DNA of 64,000 bases from an uncultured Lachnospiraceae bacterium (GCA_947089905.1 CAMUMG010000003.1:311210-375209); one strand, 5' to 3'; numbered from the stretch's first letter, positions 45,626 through 54,910 are shown. Notes: generated by a model from the letters alone, not told the origin. Made by a program: numbers and translations.

Positions 45626-46264
45626 TTATCCAATAATATCTTCATGTGCTTTTTTTAAAAATCTTGCTGGTATGCCAACTACAACATCACCGGATGTAAC
45701 TTCATGTGTTACAACTGCTCCTGAACCGACAACTGCCCAGTTTCCAATGGATAATTGCCCATTTACCACCGAACTGCTTCCTATATAACTTCCAATTCCA
45801 ACATGTACATCGCCATTTAAAATAGAATTTGTTGATATATTCGCATGACTTTCTACCAGACACCCATGTTCTACTAATGCCTTTGTATTCACAATACAGT
45901 TATCTCTGATCTCTGCATGGCTGTTGATAATTGCCAATTTTCCAATATAACATCCATTTCCCACTACTGCATTTTTGGATACAATCGCACTGTGATCGAT
46001 TACATTAATAATTTTTAAACCACGCTCTGTCAATCTGTCATACCAAATTTTCCTCTGAATATTATTTCCGATAGAAACAAAATATTTATAAGAATCAGCG
46101 TCTTTGATATCATCTAATGATTTTCCCAAGACTGGATATCCCAAATGTCTGTCTAATTGCTTAAACTCATCGAGAAAACCTGACATTTCGTAATTATAAA
46201 AATCATAGCTGTCTAAAACTGCTTTCGCATATCCTCCTGCTCCAATCAATATCAACTTGTCCAT
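45626..46264 (-). CDS. neuD: sialic acid O-acetyltransferase (NeuD, left-handed beta-helix)
   Basis: A 212-aa transferase. The N-terminal PglD-like nucleotide-sugar binding region (LIGAGGYAKAVLDS) is followed by hexapeptide repeats from about 85 (VGNGCYIGKLAIINSHAEI..., VGIGSYIGSSSVVNG, VVGSGAVVTHEV...VVGIPAR). NeuD acetylates sialic acid in E. coli and GBS. It would be opposed by the SGNH esterase half of NeuA, which is out of frame here. If NeuD is active, the polymer is expected to be more O-acetylated in this phase. Confidence 0.9.
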   Translation of the reverse strand: MDKLILIGAGGYAKAVLDSYDFYNYEMSGFLDEFKQLDRHLGYPVLGKSLDDIKDADSYKYFVSIGNNIQRKIWYDRLTERGLKIINVIDHSAIVSKNAVVGNGCYIGKLAIINSHAEIRDNCIVNTKALVEHGCLVESHANISTNSILNGDVHVGIGSYIGSSSVVNGQLSIGNWAVVGSGAVVTHEVTSGDVVVGIPARFLKKAHEDIIG

Positions 46265-46286
46265 TTCCTAATTCCTCTCTTTCGAA

Positions 46287-47243
46287 TCAAACACATCCAT
46301 TCTTTAAATATCCATCACTTTTTGGTGGAAAATCATTCGTATCTAATCTTGGTATTTTAAATAAATCATGTCTGTCAGGTTCATAATAGGAAACATCTGT
46401 TGATAAACCTGCAACCGCTCCCATCTGTTTTATCTGCTCTATTACATTATCACTATATGAACCATATGGATAACAGCATATCCAATGATTTTTTTCAATT
46501 ACTCCATCAAATACTTCTAATGCTTTTGTGACATCTTCTGTTAACTTCTCTTTTGTCAGTCGATTCATCCAATAATGGTCATATCCATGAATTCCAAAAG
46601 CCATTCCCTGTTGTTTCATAAATTTTATCTGATCCATACTCATATAAAGTTCCTGTGTAAATGCTTCCTCATTTGGTGTAACATATTTTTGAAACAGATC
46701 GTCTGTAATTTTATTTCTCAGCTCTTCCTCTAATTCTGCCTGTAACAGCCGCTTTACAAAGATGGTATCTTTCGAATCAAAACGATTGGCAAGTGCAAGT
46801 TTTTGATATAATTCTTCATTTGCAGGAATTTCATATTCTTTTCCTCTGTAATAATTTAATCTTTCAAAAACATCTTCCTTAATCTTTTCTATTGAAGCAC
46901 TTGCTAATATAAAATGAATTTTATTTACATCTAATACTTTTCCTTCTTTTAAAATTTTTCCTGGCATGGAAAAAAATCCCTGAATGTTATTCTCTTTTAA
47001 AATAGGAAAAACATTCGTATAATGATCGATATAGCCATCATCAAAAGTTAAAAGTACACCCTCTCGATCTGTTTTTGAACTGCATTTATTATTTAATAAA
47101 TCATCTATAGTTATAAATTCAAATTTACTTTTTAAAAACTCAATCTGCTGCTTAAATAATTTTAAGTCTAATCCCTTAATTTCAGGATATCTGCTTAATT
47201 TCAGATTTCTAATGTAATGGTACATGATGATATAAATTTTCAT
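46287..47243 (-). CDS. polysaccharide deacetylase (NodB fold)
   Basis: A 318-aa carbohydrate esterase family 4-type protein. Asp of motif 1 in LLTFDDGY, metal His in motif 2 (GIHGYDHYWM), a later YPYGSYSD motif. It has no signal peptide, so it probably acts in the cytoplasm on a glycan or sugar precursor during assembly. A separate role in making a free amino group for acylation by the locus GNATs is possible. It is separated from the acyl carrier gene by a 17-base hairpin. Confidence 0.88.
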   Translation of the reverse strand: MKIYIIMYHYIRNLKLSRYPEIKGLDLKLFKQQIEFLKSKFEFITIDDLLNNKCSSKTDREGVLLTFDDGYIDHYTNVFPILKENNIQGFFSMPGKILKEGKVLDVNKIHFILASASIEKIKEDVFERLNYYRGKEYEIPANEELYQKLALANRFDSKDTIFVKRLLQAELEEELRNKITDDLFQKYVTPNEEAFTQELYMSMDQIKFMKQQGMAFGIHGYDHYWMNRLTKEKLTEDVTKALEVFDGVIEKNHWICCYPYGSYSDNVIEQIKQMGAVAGLSTDVSYYEPDRHDLFKIPRLDTNDFPPKSDGYLKNGCV

Positions 47244-47275
47244 TGTCTGTTTCCTTTTTAAAATTTAGTTTTACA

Positions 47276-47319
47276 AGGAGTTGTTGTAAAATTTTAAAAT
47301 TTATTTTACAACAACTCCT
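47276..47319. other. perfect 17-base stem-loop inside the glycan locus
   Basis: AGGAGTTGTTGTAAAAT pairs with its exact complement across a 10-base loop, between the acyl carrier protein gene and the deacetylase gene. The minus-strand sequence after it (TGTAAAAC) has no T-run. It may be an attenuator, RNA processing site or weak terminator that lowers expression of the neu and exporter genes relative to the upstream genes. Confidence 0.6.
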
Positions 47320-47337
47320 ACACTTACTTCGATTATG

Positions 47338-47556
47338 CTATTTCATATAACTTAACGCATCTGCTATTGTCTGAAACGAATTAATCATATTTGCTGAAAT
47401 GGAAACATTAAATTTATCATCCAATAATGCTATATAAGAAATAGCAGCTATAGAATCCCATTCCTCTAAATCTTCTAATTTTGTTTCCTCTGTTAAAGTA
47501 CCCTCTTCTAATTCTAACATTTCTTCTAAAAGTGCTATTTTTTCTTGAATACTCAT
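47338..47556 (-). CDS. acyl carrier protein (stand-alone)
   Basis: A 72-aa phosphopantetheine carrier. The attachment Ser is in EWDSIAAI, with the usual helix II and a C-terminal FQTIADALSYM. The start at 47556 has GGAGG 6 bases upstream; a longer in-frame ATG at 47571 would include it. It is a specialised ACP rather than the fatty-acid ACP, since DSI replaces DSL and it lies in the glycan locus next to a thioesterase-like metallo-hydrolase. It carries an acyl or amino-acyl group for the substituent made by this locus. Confidence 0.85.
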   Translation of the reverse strand: MSIQEKIALLEEMLELEEGTLTEETKLEDLEEWDSIAAISYIALLDDKFNVSISANMINSFQTIADALSYMK

Positions 47557-47592
47557 AAAAATTTCCTCCATCTAATATAATTTTATAAACAA

Positions 47593-48249
47593 TCAGCATA
47601 GAGTACTCCAATGGCTTTTTGCTGCTTTGTTTCCATGTCCCGGATATATTACTGCATTTTCTGGCAGATGTTTTAAAAATGGCAATGTAATTGCTTCATA
47701 TTCTTTTTTACTTCCACCCGGAAATCTCGTAATCGTTTCAAATCCATTTACTAAACTATCTCCTGTAAAAATATAAATCTTGTCTAAGATAATACAACTG
47801 CTACCCGGAGAATGTCCCGGTGTGTGATACATTTCAACCGAATGTTCTTCCCATTTAAAAAGGAGATGATCCTCAAATACCTCATCTGCATATGTAGTAA
47901 AGGGTTTTGAACACATTTGACTATATAACCTACGATCCATTTTGGGATTCATCAAATAAAAAATTTCATACCGTTCTGACAGATTCTTTCTTGTATCTTT
48001 TATCCCTTCTGCACATTTTTTTGAACATAATACTTTTGTTTGATAATGTTGTCTATAATAATTAACTCCTGTAATATGGTCAAAATGTTCATGAGTCAGC
48101 AAAATCAGGATTTGTTCCGTTTTTTCTTTCTGTAAAATAGTTATAATCTCCTCATTCACAAAGGGATCTACCATTAAGGCGTTTGTTTTATGAACGATAA
48201 GATACATTCTTTCATCTAATGGTGGTAAAGAAAAATCATAAATTGTCAT
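47593..48249 (-). CDS. metallo-beta-lactamase-fold hydrolase (glyoxalase II-like), possible thioesterase
   Basis: A 218-aa protein with LTHEHFDHITG (HxHxDH), HTPGHSPGSSCI, FTGDSLV and YPGHGNKAA, i.e. all five metal ligands. Glyoxalase II-like members hydrolyse thioesters, so release of an acyl group from the ACPs of this locus is a fair inference. It lies 22 bases before the ACP start and is co-directional. Confidence 0.88.
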   Translation of the reverse strand: MTIYDFSLPPLDERMYLIVHKTNALMVDPFVNEEIITILQKEKTEQILILLTHEHFDHITGVNYYRQHYQTKVLCSKKCAEGIKDTRKNLSERYEIFYLMNPKMDRRLYSQMCSKPFTTYADEVFEDHLLFKWEEHSVEMYHTPGHSPGSSCIILDKIYIFTGDSLVNGFETITRFPGGSKKEYEAITLPFLKHLPENAVIYPGHGNKAAKSHWSTLC

Positions 48250-48273
48250 CTCTTTTCCCCTTTTGCTTTTAAC

Positions 48274-49281
48274 TTAAAAATTTGGTCTGTCCTGATCTGC
48301 ATCTCCCCGAAATAATTTTACATTGTTTAAATGTGGAGTGGTATAATAGATATCTACGTTTTTTTGTTCAAATGGTTCAAAATAATTTGGGATAATGTTG
48401 GTGTCATTTTCCTGTAATCTTATGAAACCAGCACTATTTAATGTTTCTTCTTTTAATCCTACACAATAAAGATCAATATACTCACTATCTGTTTCTTTCA
48501 TCAAGCGATCAAATTCATACGTTAGCCCTAAAAGATCTTCTTCCTTTCCAATAAAGTCTACTATCTTTATAGCTCTGGCTTGTCTAGCTTCTACTACTCT
48601 GGTTATAAGAATAGAATTTGTCATATTATTTTCACGCTCGATTACATAAATATGATAGGAATAAATCGGATGGGAAATATATCTTTTTATAAGATATTTT
48701 ATATCTTTAAAAGGGATAAACTGTTTTAAAAATGAATCTGATACAACGGATTTTAGTTCTTCTTCTCCATGAAGTTCTATTAATTTCGAAGAAGATTGTT
48801 CTCTTCTTAAAATATCTTTATGGCAGACAACACAGATCTTATATTGTTCTTTTTCATTTAATCGGTAGAAGTGATCCATCTTTCCTGTCAGATGTTTATA
48901 AAGCTTTTTTGTTATTTTTAATGCCGTATTTGGATTTGAACCAATTCCAAAATGGAATCTCTGATCTTTATAACTCTTTAAATACTGATCAATTTCAACC
49001 CCTAATAAAACATCTTTACTCTTTAAACATCGCCACATCATTCCACTGCTGTCTGGATTTTTAGAAGAATTATAGAAGGTACAGCCCTCCATTCCATAGA
49101 TTTTGTTATCAGAATCTACGGCTACGATGATATTGACTGAATCGTCTTCGCATAACATATATTCAAAAAAAGCTTTATTTCTCACAAAGATATGATTTTC
49201 ATTCCAATTTTCTTTGATAAAATCTATTATATATGGTATATCTTTTTTTTCTGCCTGTCGTATTGTATATCCCTGTTCCAT
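48274..49281 (-). CDS. GNAT-like acyltransferase, glycan locus type
   Basis: A 335-aa protein. The N-terminal GNAT domain (IRQAEKKDIPYIIDFIKENWNENH..., GMEGCTFYN, SGMMWRCLKSKDVLLGVEID) has no clear Q/R-x-x-G-x-A loop, so the acyl-CoA loop is atypical (HFGIGSNPNTALK). The C-terminal half is unlike common GNATs. Such long GNAT-type proteins occur in surface-glycan clusters and may transfer an acyl group from ACP or CoA to an amino sugar. It is directly followed (minus direction) by the metallo-hydrolase. Confidence 0.65.
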   Translation of the reverse strand: MEQGYTIRQAEKKDIPYIIDFIKENWNENHIFVRNKAFFEYMLCEDDSVNIIVAVDSDNKIYGMEGCTFYNSSKNPDSSGMMWRCLKSKDVLLGVEIDQYLKSYKDQRFHFGIGSNPNTALKITKKLYKHLTGKMDHFYRLNEKEQYKICVVCHKDILRREQSSSKLIELHGEEELKSVVSDSFLKQFIPFKDIKYLIKRYISHPIYSYHIYVIERENNMTNSILITRVVEARQARAIKIVDFIGKEEDLLGLTYEFDRLMKETDSEYIDLYCVGLKEETLNSAGFIRLQENDTNIIPNYFEPFEQKNVDIYYTTPHLNNVKLFRGDADQDRPNF

Positions 49282-49286
49282 TTCTC

Positions 49287-50369
49287 TTATGTTTCCTCTC
49301 CCTGTCCAAACTTGATCGAATATGCCTCTTCATAATAATCATCAGAATATATCATAGGAAGTACATCCTTTTTATTTAAAACAATAGAGATTGTTCCCCA
49401 TGATAATCCTACTCCAAAGGCAATACATAATAACTTTATTGTTTCAGGAATATTTTCTTCTCTTTCACATAGATCCACTATTGTGATTGGAATGGAAACT
49501 CCATTCGTATTTCCATATCGATCAATAGAAAGAGGGTATTTTTCTTTTGTCAGTTTCATTTTATGTGCTATGTGATCGACCATAAATTTATTTGCCTGAT
49601 GAAAAATAACATAATCAAAATCTTCAATCGTACAATGAAAACTCTTTGAAAACTCTTTCCATACAGAAGGGGCTTTTGTTATTGCAAACCGAAATGTTTC
49701 AAATCCATTCATATGTGGTTCTATAGAATCCCAATCTGGATTTTCTTTATTTAGAGGATGTCTTGCCTGTCCTCCCTGTATTCCCATAATATGAAATCCT
49801 GTTCCGTCTGACTTTAATAGTGTATTGATTTGACTTTCCCCTTGTTCTATTATACATGCTGCTCCTGCATCTCCAAACATCATGGCATTGGTATGATTAT
49901 CTGTCATTTTATCTGCCTTTGATACCTCTCCTACCAACAATAACCCTCTTTTTACCAACCCAGAATTTATAAGAGATGCCATTACGGTTATTCCATAAAT
50001 AAAGCCTGTACAGCCTAGGTTAATATCAAAAGCTAAACAATCCTGTTTTATTTCTAATCTTTTATGTAGTACATAGGCAGTCGATGGCTGTTTATAATCT
50101 GGTATCTGTGTCATATAAATCAGTGCATCGATTGTAGAGGGTTCTATATTTTTATAACTTAACAACTCCTTTGCCGCTGTATAACATAAGTCAGAGCCTG
50201 TCTGATTTTCTATTGAAACATATCTTTCCTTTACTCCAACCATATCAACAAACTTGCCAACTTCTGTTTCTCCAAATCTTTCAATATAGGATTCTGTTTT
50301 ATACTTTGTTGTTGGTACTGCACATGCTAAACCTGTTACAGCAATCTTCTCTATTGTTGTTCCTGCCAT
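49287..50369 (-). CDS. 3-oxoacyl-ACP synthase III-like (KAS III) enzyme
   Basis: A 360-aa condensing enzyme. The active-site triad is visible: Cys in DINLGCTGFIYG, His in FHQANKFMVDHI, Asn in YGNTNGVSIPI. Size is a little above FabH (about 320). It would extend an acyl starter with malonyl-ACP or transfer an acyl group. Its partners here are two ACPs, an acyl-AMP ligase and two SDRs, so it is likely dedicated to the locus-specific acyl unit rather than to fatty acid synthesis. Confidence 0.9.
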   Translation of the reverse strand: MAGTTIEKIAVTGLACAVPTTKYKTESYIERFGETEVGKFVDMVGVKERYVSIENQTGSDLCYTAAKELLSYKNIEPSTIDALIYMTQIPDYKQPSTAYVLHKRLEIKQDCLAFDINLGCTGFIYGITVMASLINSGLVKRGLLLVGEVSKADKMTDNHTNAMMFGDAGAACIIEQGESQINTLLKSDGTGFHIMGIQGGQARHPLNKENPDWDSIEPHMNGFETFRFAITKAPSVWKEFSKSFHCTIEDFDYVIFHQANKFMVDHIAHKMKLTKEKYPLSIDRYGNTNGVSIPITIVDLCEREENIPETIKLLCIAFGVGLSWGTISIVLNKKDVLPMIYSDDYYEEAYSIKFGQGEET

Positions 50370-50384
50370 ATATTCCCCTCTCTA

Positions 50385-51134
50385 TTATAAATTTCCTCCA
50401 TCTGCATAAATTGCTCTTCCTGTAATAGCAGAAGATAAATTACTTAACAAAAAAGCTGCTATTTCTGAAATTTGTCTTGGCTCTAATATTCCCAAAAGCT
50501 GCTTCTTTTCAACAGAAGAAATAAACTCATCTCCTGAAACAAATTCACCTGCCCTAGTAGCCATTGGCGTATTCGTCAGTCCCGGCATCACAGAATTTAT
50601 TCTTATCTTTTTAGATGCAAGCTCGATAGCCAGTGCTTCTACTGCTGTATTTAAAGCAGCTTTTGACATGGCATATAATGTTTGACATTTTTCAGGTCTC
50701 ATTGCAGCTATAGAAGAAATTACAACAATACTGCTATTTTCTTTATAATATTTTTTATTGGAAAAGTTTCTTACCATTTCAATAAAAGCATATACATTTA
50801 CCTGCATCACTTGATCTATAATCTCATGTTTTAATAATTTTATAGGTACAATAGGACATATTCCTGCACAATATACCATTCCATCTAACTTTACTCCGTC
50901 AGAAACGATATCTTTAAAAATATATTCTAAATCTTTCTTTTCTGCAAAATCTGTAGGAAAAATTTTATGATCTCTTTCCTGTAACAGTTCTCTAGTTTCC
51001 TGTAATCTGTCATGGTTTCTTCCCATCAGTATTAAAGAACAGCCCAATGTATCTAAATAAATAGCAGTTTCTCTTCCTATTCCTGACGATGCCCCTGTTA
51101 CTATAATTTTTTTCCCGTTAAGATTATCCTGCAT
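50385..51134 (-). CDS. short-chain dehydrogenase/reductase (SDR)
   Basis: 249 aa: TGASSGIGRETA (cofactor), CAGICP, catalytic Ser in VVISSIAA, YAMSKAA (Tyr-x3-Lys), PGLTNTPM. Classical SDR of the FabG type. Probably NADP-dependent reduction of a 3-oxoacyl or ketose intermediate made by the locus. It lies 14 bases after the sialyltransferase-like gene and 15 before the KAS III gene. Confidence 0.92.
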   Translation of the reverse strand: MQDNLNGKKIIVTGASSGIGRETAIYLDTLGCSLILMGRNHDRLQETRELLQERDHKIFPTDFAEKKDLEYIFKDIVSDGVKLDGMVYCAGICPIVPIKLLKHEIIDQVMQVNVYAFIEMVRNFSNKKYYKENSSIVVISSIAAMRPEKCQTLYAMSKAALNTAVEALAIELASKKIRINSVMPGLTNTPMATRAGEFVSGDEFISSVEKKQLLGILEPRQISEIAAFLLSNLSSAITGRAIYADGGNL

Positions 51135-51148
51135 TATAACCTGCCTTT

Positions 51149-52339
51149 CTAATATCCTAAACTATCTAAATATGCTCTGTTTAGCATTTCTTCGAATTCG
51201 TAGGTACTTACTGGTACCATTATTTTTTTAGGATTTTCATATACATTTTTTAGCATATCAACATAATCATCAAATAAATTAATATCTCCCTCTCTCATAT
51301 ATTCTTTAAATAATTTATAGGTAAGTATGATATATGGTTCATATCCAAACATAAGTTTACTATATAATAATACTGTACTTCCTCTCGAAATCAGTACCTT
51401 ATTAGAAAAATCTATTTTTGTATTTAATGCTTCAAAAAAATAACAATTTCTATCAACATAAAGTGCCCTATATTTTTCTGTAAAACTTTTTGCAAATTCT
51501 AATCTATGTTTTGTTATACCTGTATGGGTTTTTACTATAACCCTGTGAGGTTTTATATTCTTAAATATAAGATTCAGTAACCTATTTTGATCTTCTTCAA
51601 AAATATAATCTGCTAAATAGATTACCTTTCTTTTATCATAATAAATACATAAATTATTATAATTATCTAAGGTCGATTCTAATATTTCTTTTAGAACTAT
51701 ATTGTCATCATCTATTCGTTTCAATTCAACTGGTACTGCCCTTTTATCCTTATTCAATCTCAAAAACTCTTGTTTTGACCATACATATATTTCTTTTGTT
51801 ATATGATTTATATGATTTCCTGCATATCTTCGCTCAACTAACTTATTAAGAATCCGATTAAATTTTTTATTGTATTTTAACATAGGTCTGGAGTTATATA
51901 ACTCTTTCCTAGTCATACTATATACAATTGTTCCATCTTCTACTATAATAAGTTTTAAATCTGAATTGTTTCTTTTAAAAAAGTCTGCTATATAAACTGT
52001 TTCCGTCCAGCCGCCAACAATAAATAATCTGTCACATTTTTTATCATGAAAAGCATTTTTTAAATATTCTGTATAATAATTTTTTATTAACTTACCCTTA
52101 ATAAAACTTCTGACTACTTTAACTTTTCCAAACTTTACTGTCTTTAAATCGATTTCAAACATATCCATCATGTAAATTTCATGAAATACTTTTGTATTAG
52201 AAATTGCTGTAATTAAATCTGATGATATAATTGCAGATCCTCTTACGATTAAATAACTCTCTTCATCATTGTAATAGGTAAGTTTTGTATTTACCATATT
52301 GACGATTTGGGTATTATTAAAAGCATAAAAAACGTTCAT
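51149..52339 (-). CDS. sialyltransferase-like glycosyltransferase (GT52/polysialyltransferase superfamily)
   Basis: 396 aa. N-terminus MNVFYAFNNTQIVNMVN is the same type as the second transferase of the locus (VLFYAWTDMQLINYVN). Motifs of bacterial sialyltransferases are present: an EDG motif (IVEDGTIVYS), a KTHTG site where the usual HP motif sits (HT instead of HP), and an RGST motif (SRGSTVLLYS). It would transfer Neu5Ac from CMP. Overlaps the SDR upstream by 4 bases. AT content is higher than in neighbouring enzymes. Confidence 0.65.
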   Translation of the reverse strand: MNVFYAFNNTQIVNMVNTKLTYYNDEESYLIVRGSAIISSDLITAISNTKVFHEIYMMDMFEIDLKTVKFGKVKVVRSFIKGKLIKNYYTEYLKNAFHDKKCDRLFIVGGWTETVYIADFFKRNNSDLKLIIVEDGTIVYSMTRKELYNSRPMLKYNKKFNRILNKLVERRYAGNHINHITKEIYVWSKQEFLRLNKDKRAVPVELKRIDDDNIVLKEILESTLDNYNNLCIYYDKRKVIYLADYIFEEDQNRLLNLIFKNIKPHRVIVKTHTGITKHRLEFAKSFTEKYRALYVDRNCYFFEALNTKIDFSNKVLISRGSTVLLYSKLMFGYEPYIILTYKLFKEYMREGDINLFDDYVDMLKNVYENPKKIMVPVSTYEFEEMLNRAYLDSLGY

Positions 52340-53091
52340 CCCAACCCTCCGTCAATTCTTATAACCTGTCCATTGATAAAAGAGGATTCTTCTGATGCTA
52401 AGAATAGAATTAGTTCTGCCACTTCTTTTGAAGTTCCTGCTCTTTTTAAACTTGCACCATGAATCATTTTTTCTTTTGCACTTTCTTCCATAACTGTTGT
52501 CATATTTGTCTGAATCAGTCCCGGAGCTACCGCATTCACACGTATATGATAGTCTGCTAATTCTCTTGAAATAGTTTTTGTTGCAAATGCTACTGCCGCC
52601 TTGCTTGAGCCATATGCGGTATATCCCGGTTCTCCGTCAAGACCTGCAACAGAAGAAAGATTTACAATAACTCCATACTTATTTTTCATCATTATCTTGG
52701 ATATCATCTGTGTAATTAACATCTGAGAAAAAAAGTTAATCTGAAATACCTGATGTAATGCAGTCATAGACGTCATCTGCAAAAAAGCTCCAAAAGGAAC
52801 TCCTGCATTATTAATTAAAATATCTATCCTTTTACTGCTCTCAGAAATGATTTTTTTGACCGCTTCTTTTACTTCCTCTTCTGCCCTTAAATCAAAATAA
52901 GAGATATGTATTTGTGTATTATATTTTTGGGATAATTCTTTCATATCCTCTTCAAACTCTTCATTATATTTACTTGCACATGCCCATATTACAGCACCAT
53001 TTTTTGCAAATAGCTCTGTTGTTGCACGTCCTATTCCTGTCCGTGCCCCTGTTATCATGCAGTTTTTTCCTGTCAGCATCGTTTTCTCCAT
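52336..53091 (-). CDS. short-chain dehydrogenase/reductase (SDR), second
   Basis: 251 aa: TGARTGIGRATTELF, NNAGVPFGAF, Ser in VNLSSVAG, YGSSKAA, PGLIQTNM. FabG-like. It lies between the transketolase pair and the sialyltransferase-like gene with a 4-base overlap to the latter. A role in reducing the ketol formed by the transketolase, or a 3-oxoacyl-ACP, fits the neighbours. The two SDRs are clearly different in sequence, so they probably act at separate steps. Confidence 0.92.
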   Translation of the reverse strand: MEKTMLTGKNCMITGARTGIGRATTELFAKNGAVIWACASKYNEEFEEDMKELSQKYNTQIHISYFDLRAEEEVKEAVKKIISESSKRIDILINNAGVPFGAFLQMTSMTALHQVFQINFFSQMLITQMISKIMMKNKYGVIVNLSSVAGLDGEPGYTAYGSSKAAVAFATKTISRELADYHIRVNAVAPGLIQTNMTTVMEESAKEKMIHGASLKRAGTSKEVAELILFLASEESSFINGQVIRIDGGLG

Positions 53092-53099
53092 TTCTTATA

Positions 53100-54080
53100 T
53101 CATGCTCTCTTTTCTAAATTTTCTATTACTCTGCTGCATATTGTTTCCGCATATAATCCATATTCTTTTAAAAGATAATTGTAATCTCCCATCTTAGGAA
53201 ATATGTCATTAAAACCAATAAATAATTGTCTGGTATGAGTTTCTTTTGTTGATAAATACTCTGCTACTGCACTTCCAAGACCGCCTATTATATTATGTTC
53301 TTCTACTGTAACAATCAATTCATGCTCTTTTGTTAATTTATCTATGACTTCTTTATCAATCGGTTTTATTGTGTGCATATCTACTACAGTTGAAGAAATG
53401 CCCTTTTCTTCTAATAATTTTGATGTTCGGATCGCCTCATTTACCATAGTACCCGCTGCTATCAATGCCACTCTTTCCCCTGTCCGCAATATATTTGCTT
53501 TTCCAATTTTATATTCAAAATCTTCTTTATAGACGACAGGACAATTTAAGTTTCCAGTCAATCGAATGTACGCTGGTCTATCGGTCTTACTGACTTCTTC
53601 TATCATCTTAATCGTTTCTAGTGCATCTGCGGGTGATAAGACAATCATTTTAGGAATACTTCTCATAATCGCAATATCTTCTATAGCATGATGGCAGCTT
53701 CCTCCTGCCCCCATTGCCACTCCTGAGGAAAAGCCAATGATTTTTACATTAAATTCATTGACTCCCAAATTATTTCTAATCTGCTCATAACATCTCATCG
53801 AAGCAAAAGGAGCATACGTAGTAGTAAATACACAATTTCCTTCTTTGGCTAGTCCTGCTGCAACTCCAATCATATTCTGTTCAGCAATTCCAACATCCAC
53901 AAATTGTTCTGGAAACGCAATTTTATATCGTTCTAATCCTGAACCTAAACTTAAATCTGCTGTTACTACCATAATATCTTTTCTGGCACTTGCCAGTTCT
54001 GATAAAGCTATAATAAGGGCTGCTCCTCTTTGTCCCATCATAGACCATGTTCTTATATTTCTTGAATTGATTTCTAACAT
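53100..54080 (-). CDS. transketolase, C-terminal (pyrimidine-binding) subunit
   Basis: 326 aa: RGAALIIALSELASARKDIMVVTADL at the start, GIAEQNMIGVAAGLA (conserved Glu), SCHHAIEDIAIMR and a C-terminal domain with GTMVNEAI and EEHNIIGGLGSAVAEYL. Split transketolases of this kind occur in specialised sugar pathways. Together with the N-terminal subunit (7-base overlap) it would move a two-carbon ketol group onto an aldehyde acceptor. The likely acceptor here is the aldehyde made by the LuxC-like reductase, but that is inference. Confidence 0.92.
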   Translation of the reverse strand: MLEINSRNIRTWSMMGQRGAALIIALSELASARKDIMVVTADLSLGSGLERYKIAFPEQFVDVGIAEQNMIGVAAGLAKEGNCVFTTTYAPFASMRCYEQIRNNLGVNEFNVKIIGFSSGVAMGAGGSCHHAIEDIAIMRSIPKMIVLSPADALETIKMIEEVSKTDRPAYIRLTGNLNCPVVYKEDFEYKIGKANILRTGERVALIAAGTMVNEAIRTSKLLEEKGISSTVVDMHTIKPIDKEVIDKLTKEHELIVTVEEHNIIGGLGSAVAEYLSTKETHTRQLFIGFNDIFPKMGDYNYLLKEYGLYAETICSRVIENLEKRA

Positions 54081-54910
54081 ATTGGTTTGTTCCTCACTTC
54101 CTCTGTGGCTGTTTCATACTGTTCTTTTGTTAAAACAGAATGATGCCATTCTCTTTCATTTTCCATAAAAGATACTCCTTTTCCTTTTATGGTATCAGCA
54201 ATCACTGCATGTGGCTTTTTCGTTTCTTTTTTTAAGACATTTAATAATTGTGGAATGTCATGTCCATCCACCATGTCAGCCTCCCAGCCAAATGCTTTCA
54301 ATTTATCTGTCAGAGGATCGATATTCATAACCTGTGAAGTCTGTCCATAATATTGAAGTTTATTTTTATCTACAATTAAAGTTAAATGATTGAGCTGAAA
54401 CTGAGCTGCACTCATAATTGCTTCCCAGTTTGACCCCTCTTGAATTTCTCCGTCTCCTATTAATATGTATACATGATTTTCACGTTTTTTCATTTTAGCA
54501 TCTAATGCCATACCTACGCCAAGGGAAAGTCCCATACCAAGACTTCCTCCAGTATACTCAATTCCATGTCTGGCACTTTTATATGGATGTGCCCCAAAAT
54601 ACGTTCCATTTTCCTGAAAGGTTTCTAATTCCTCTTCTGAAATAAATCCTTTTTCATAAAGAGCTGTATAATAAGCAAGTACACAATGTGCTTTACTTGC
54701 TATAAAACGATCTCTATCGGCAGCGGTTGGATTATTGGCATGAATGTTCATGACTTCTCCATAAAGACATGCCAATATCTCCATACAAGAAAAAGCACCT
54801 CCCAGATGAGACCCCTTTTTTCCTGATTTTAATGCCATATCCAGTGCTTTCAATCTCATTCTTTTTGCCATCTGTCTTATGTCTTCGATTTTCTTTTCTG
54901 TGCTTTCCAA
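54074..54910 (-). CDS. transketolase, N-terminal (thiamine diphosphate-binding) subunit
   Basis: 278 aa: HLGGAFSCMEILACLYGEVM, GSLGMGLSLGVGMAL, the ThDP-Mg motif IGDGEIQEGSNWEAIMSA...NKLQ (GDG-x-N), and TIKGKGVSFMEN. It is half of the split enzyme and needs the 326-aa partner. A presence outside the pentose phosphate genes and inside a glycan locus is the main sign of a special substrate. Confidence 0.93.
   Translation of the reverse strand: MESTEKKIEDIRQMAKRMRLKALDMALKSGKKGSHLGGAFSCMEILACLYGEVMNIHANNPTAADRDRFIASKAHCVLAYYTALYEKGFISEEELETFQENGTYFGAHPYKSARHGIEYTGGSLGMGLSLGVGMALDAKMKKRENHVYILIGDGEIQEGSNWEAIMSAAQFQLNHLTLIVDKNKLQYYGQTSQVMNIDPLTDKLKAFGWEADMVDGHDIPQLLNVLKKETKKPHAVIADTIKGKGVSFMENEREWHHSVLTKEQYETATEEVRNKPIC

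Noticed and set aside
47417..47611. A second reading frame over the acyl carrier protein gene
   Set aside because: It is a shadow frame; the ACP frame has the phosphopantetheine Ser motif and a good ribosome site.
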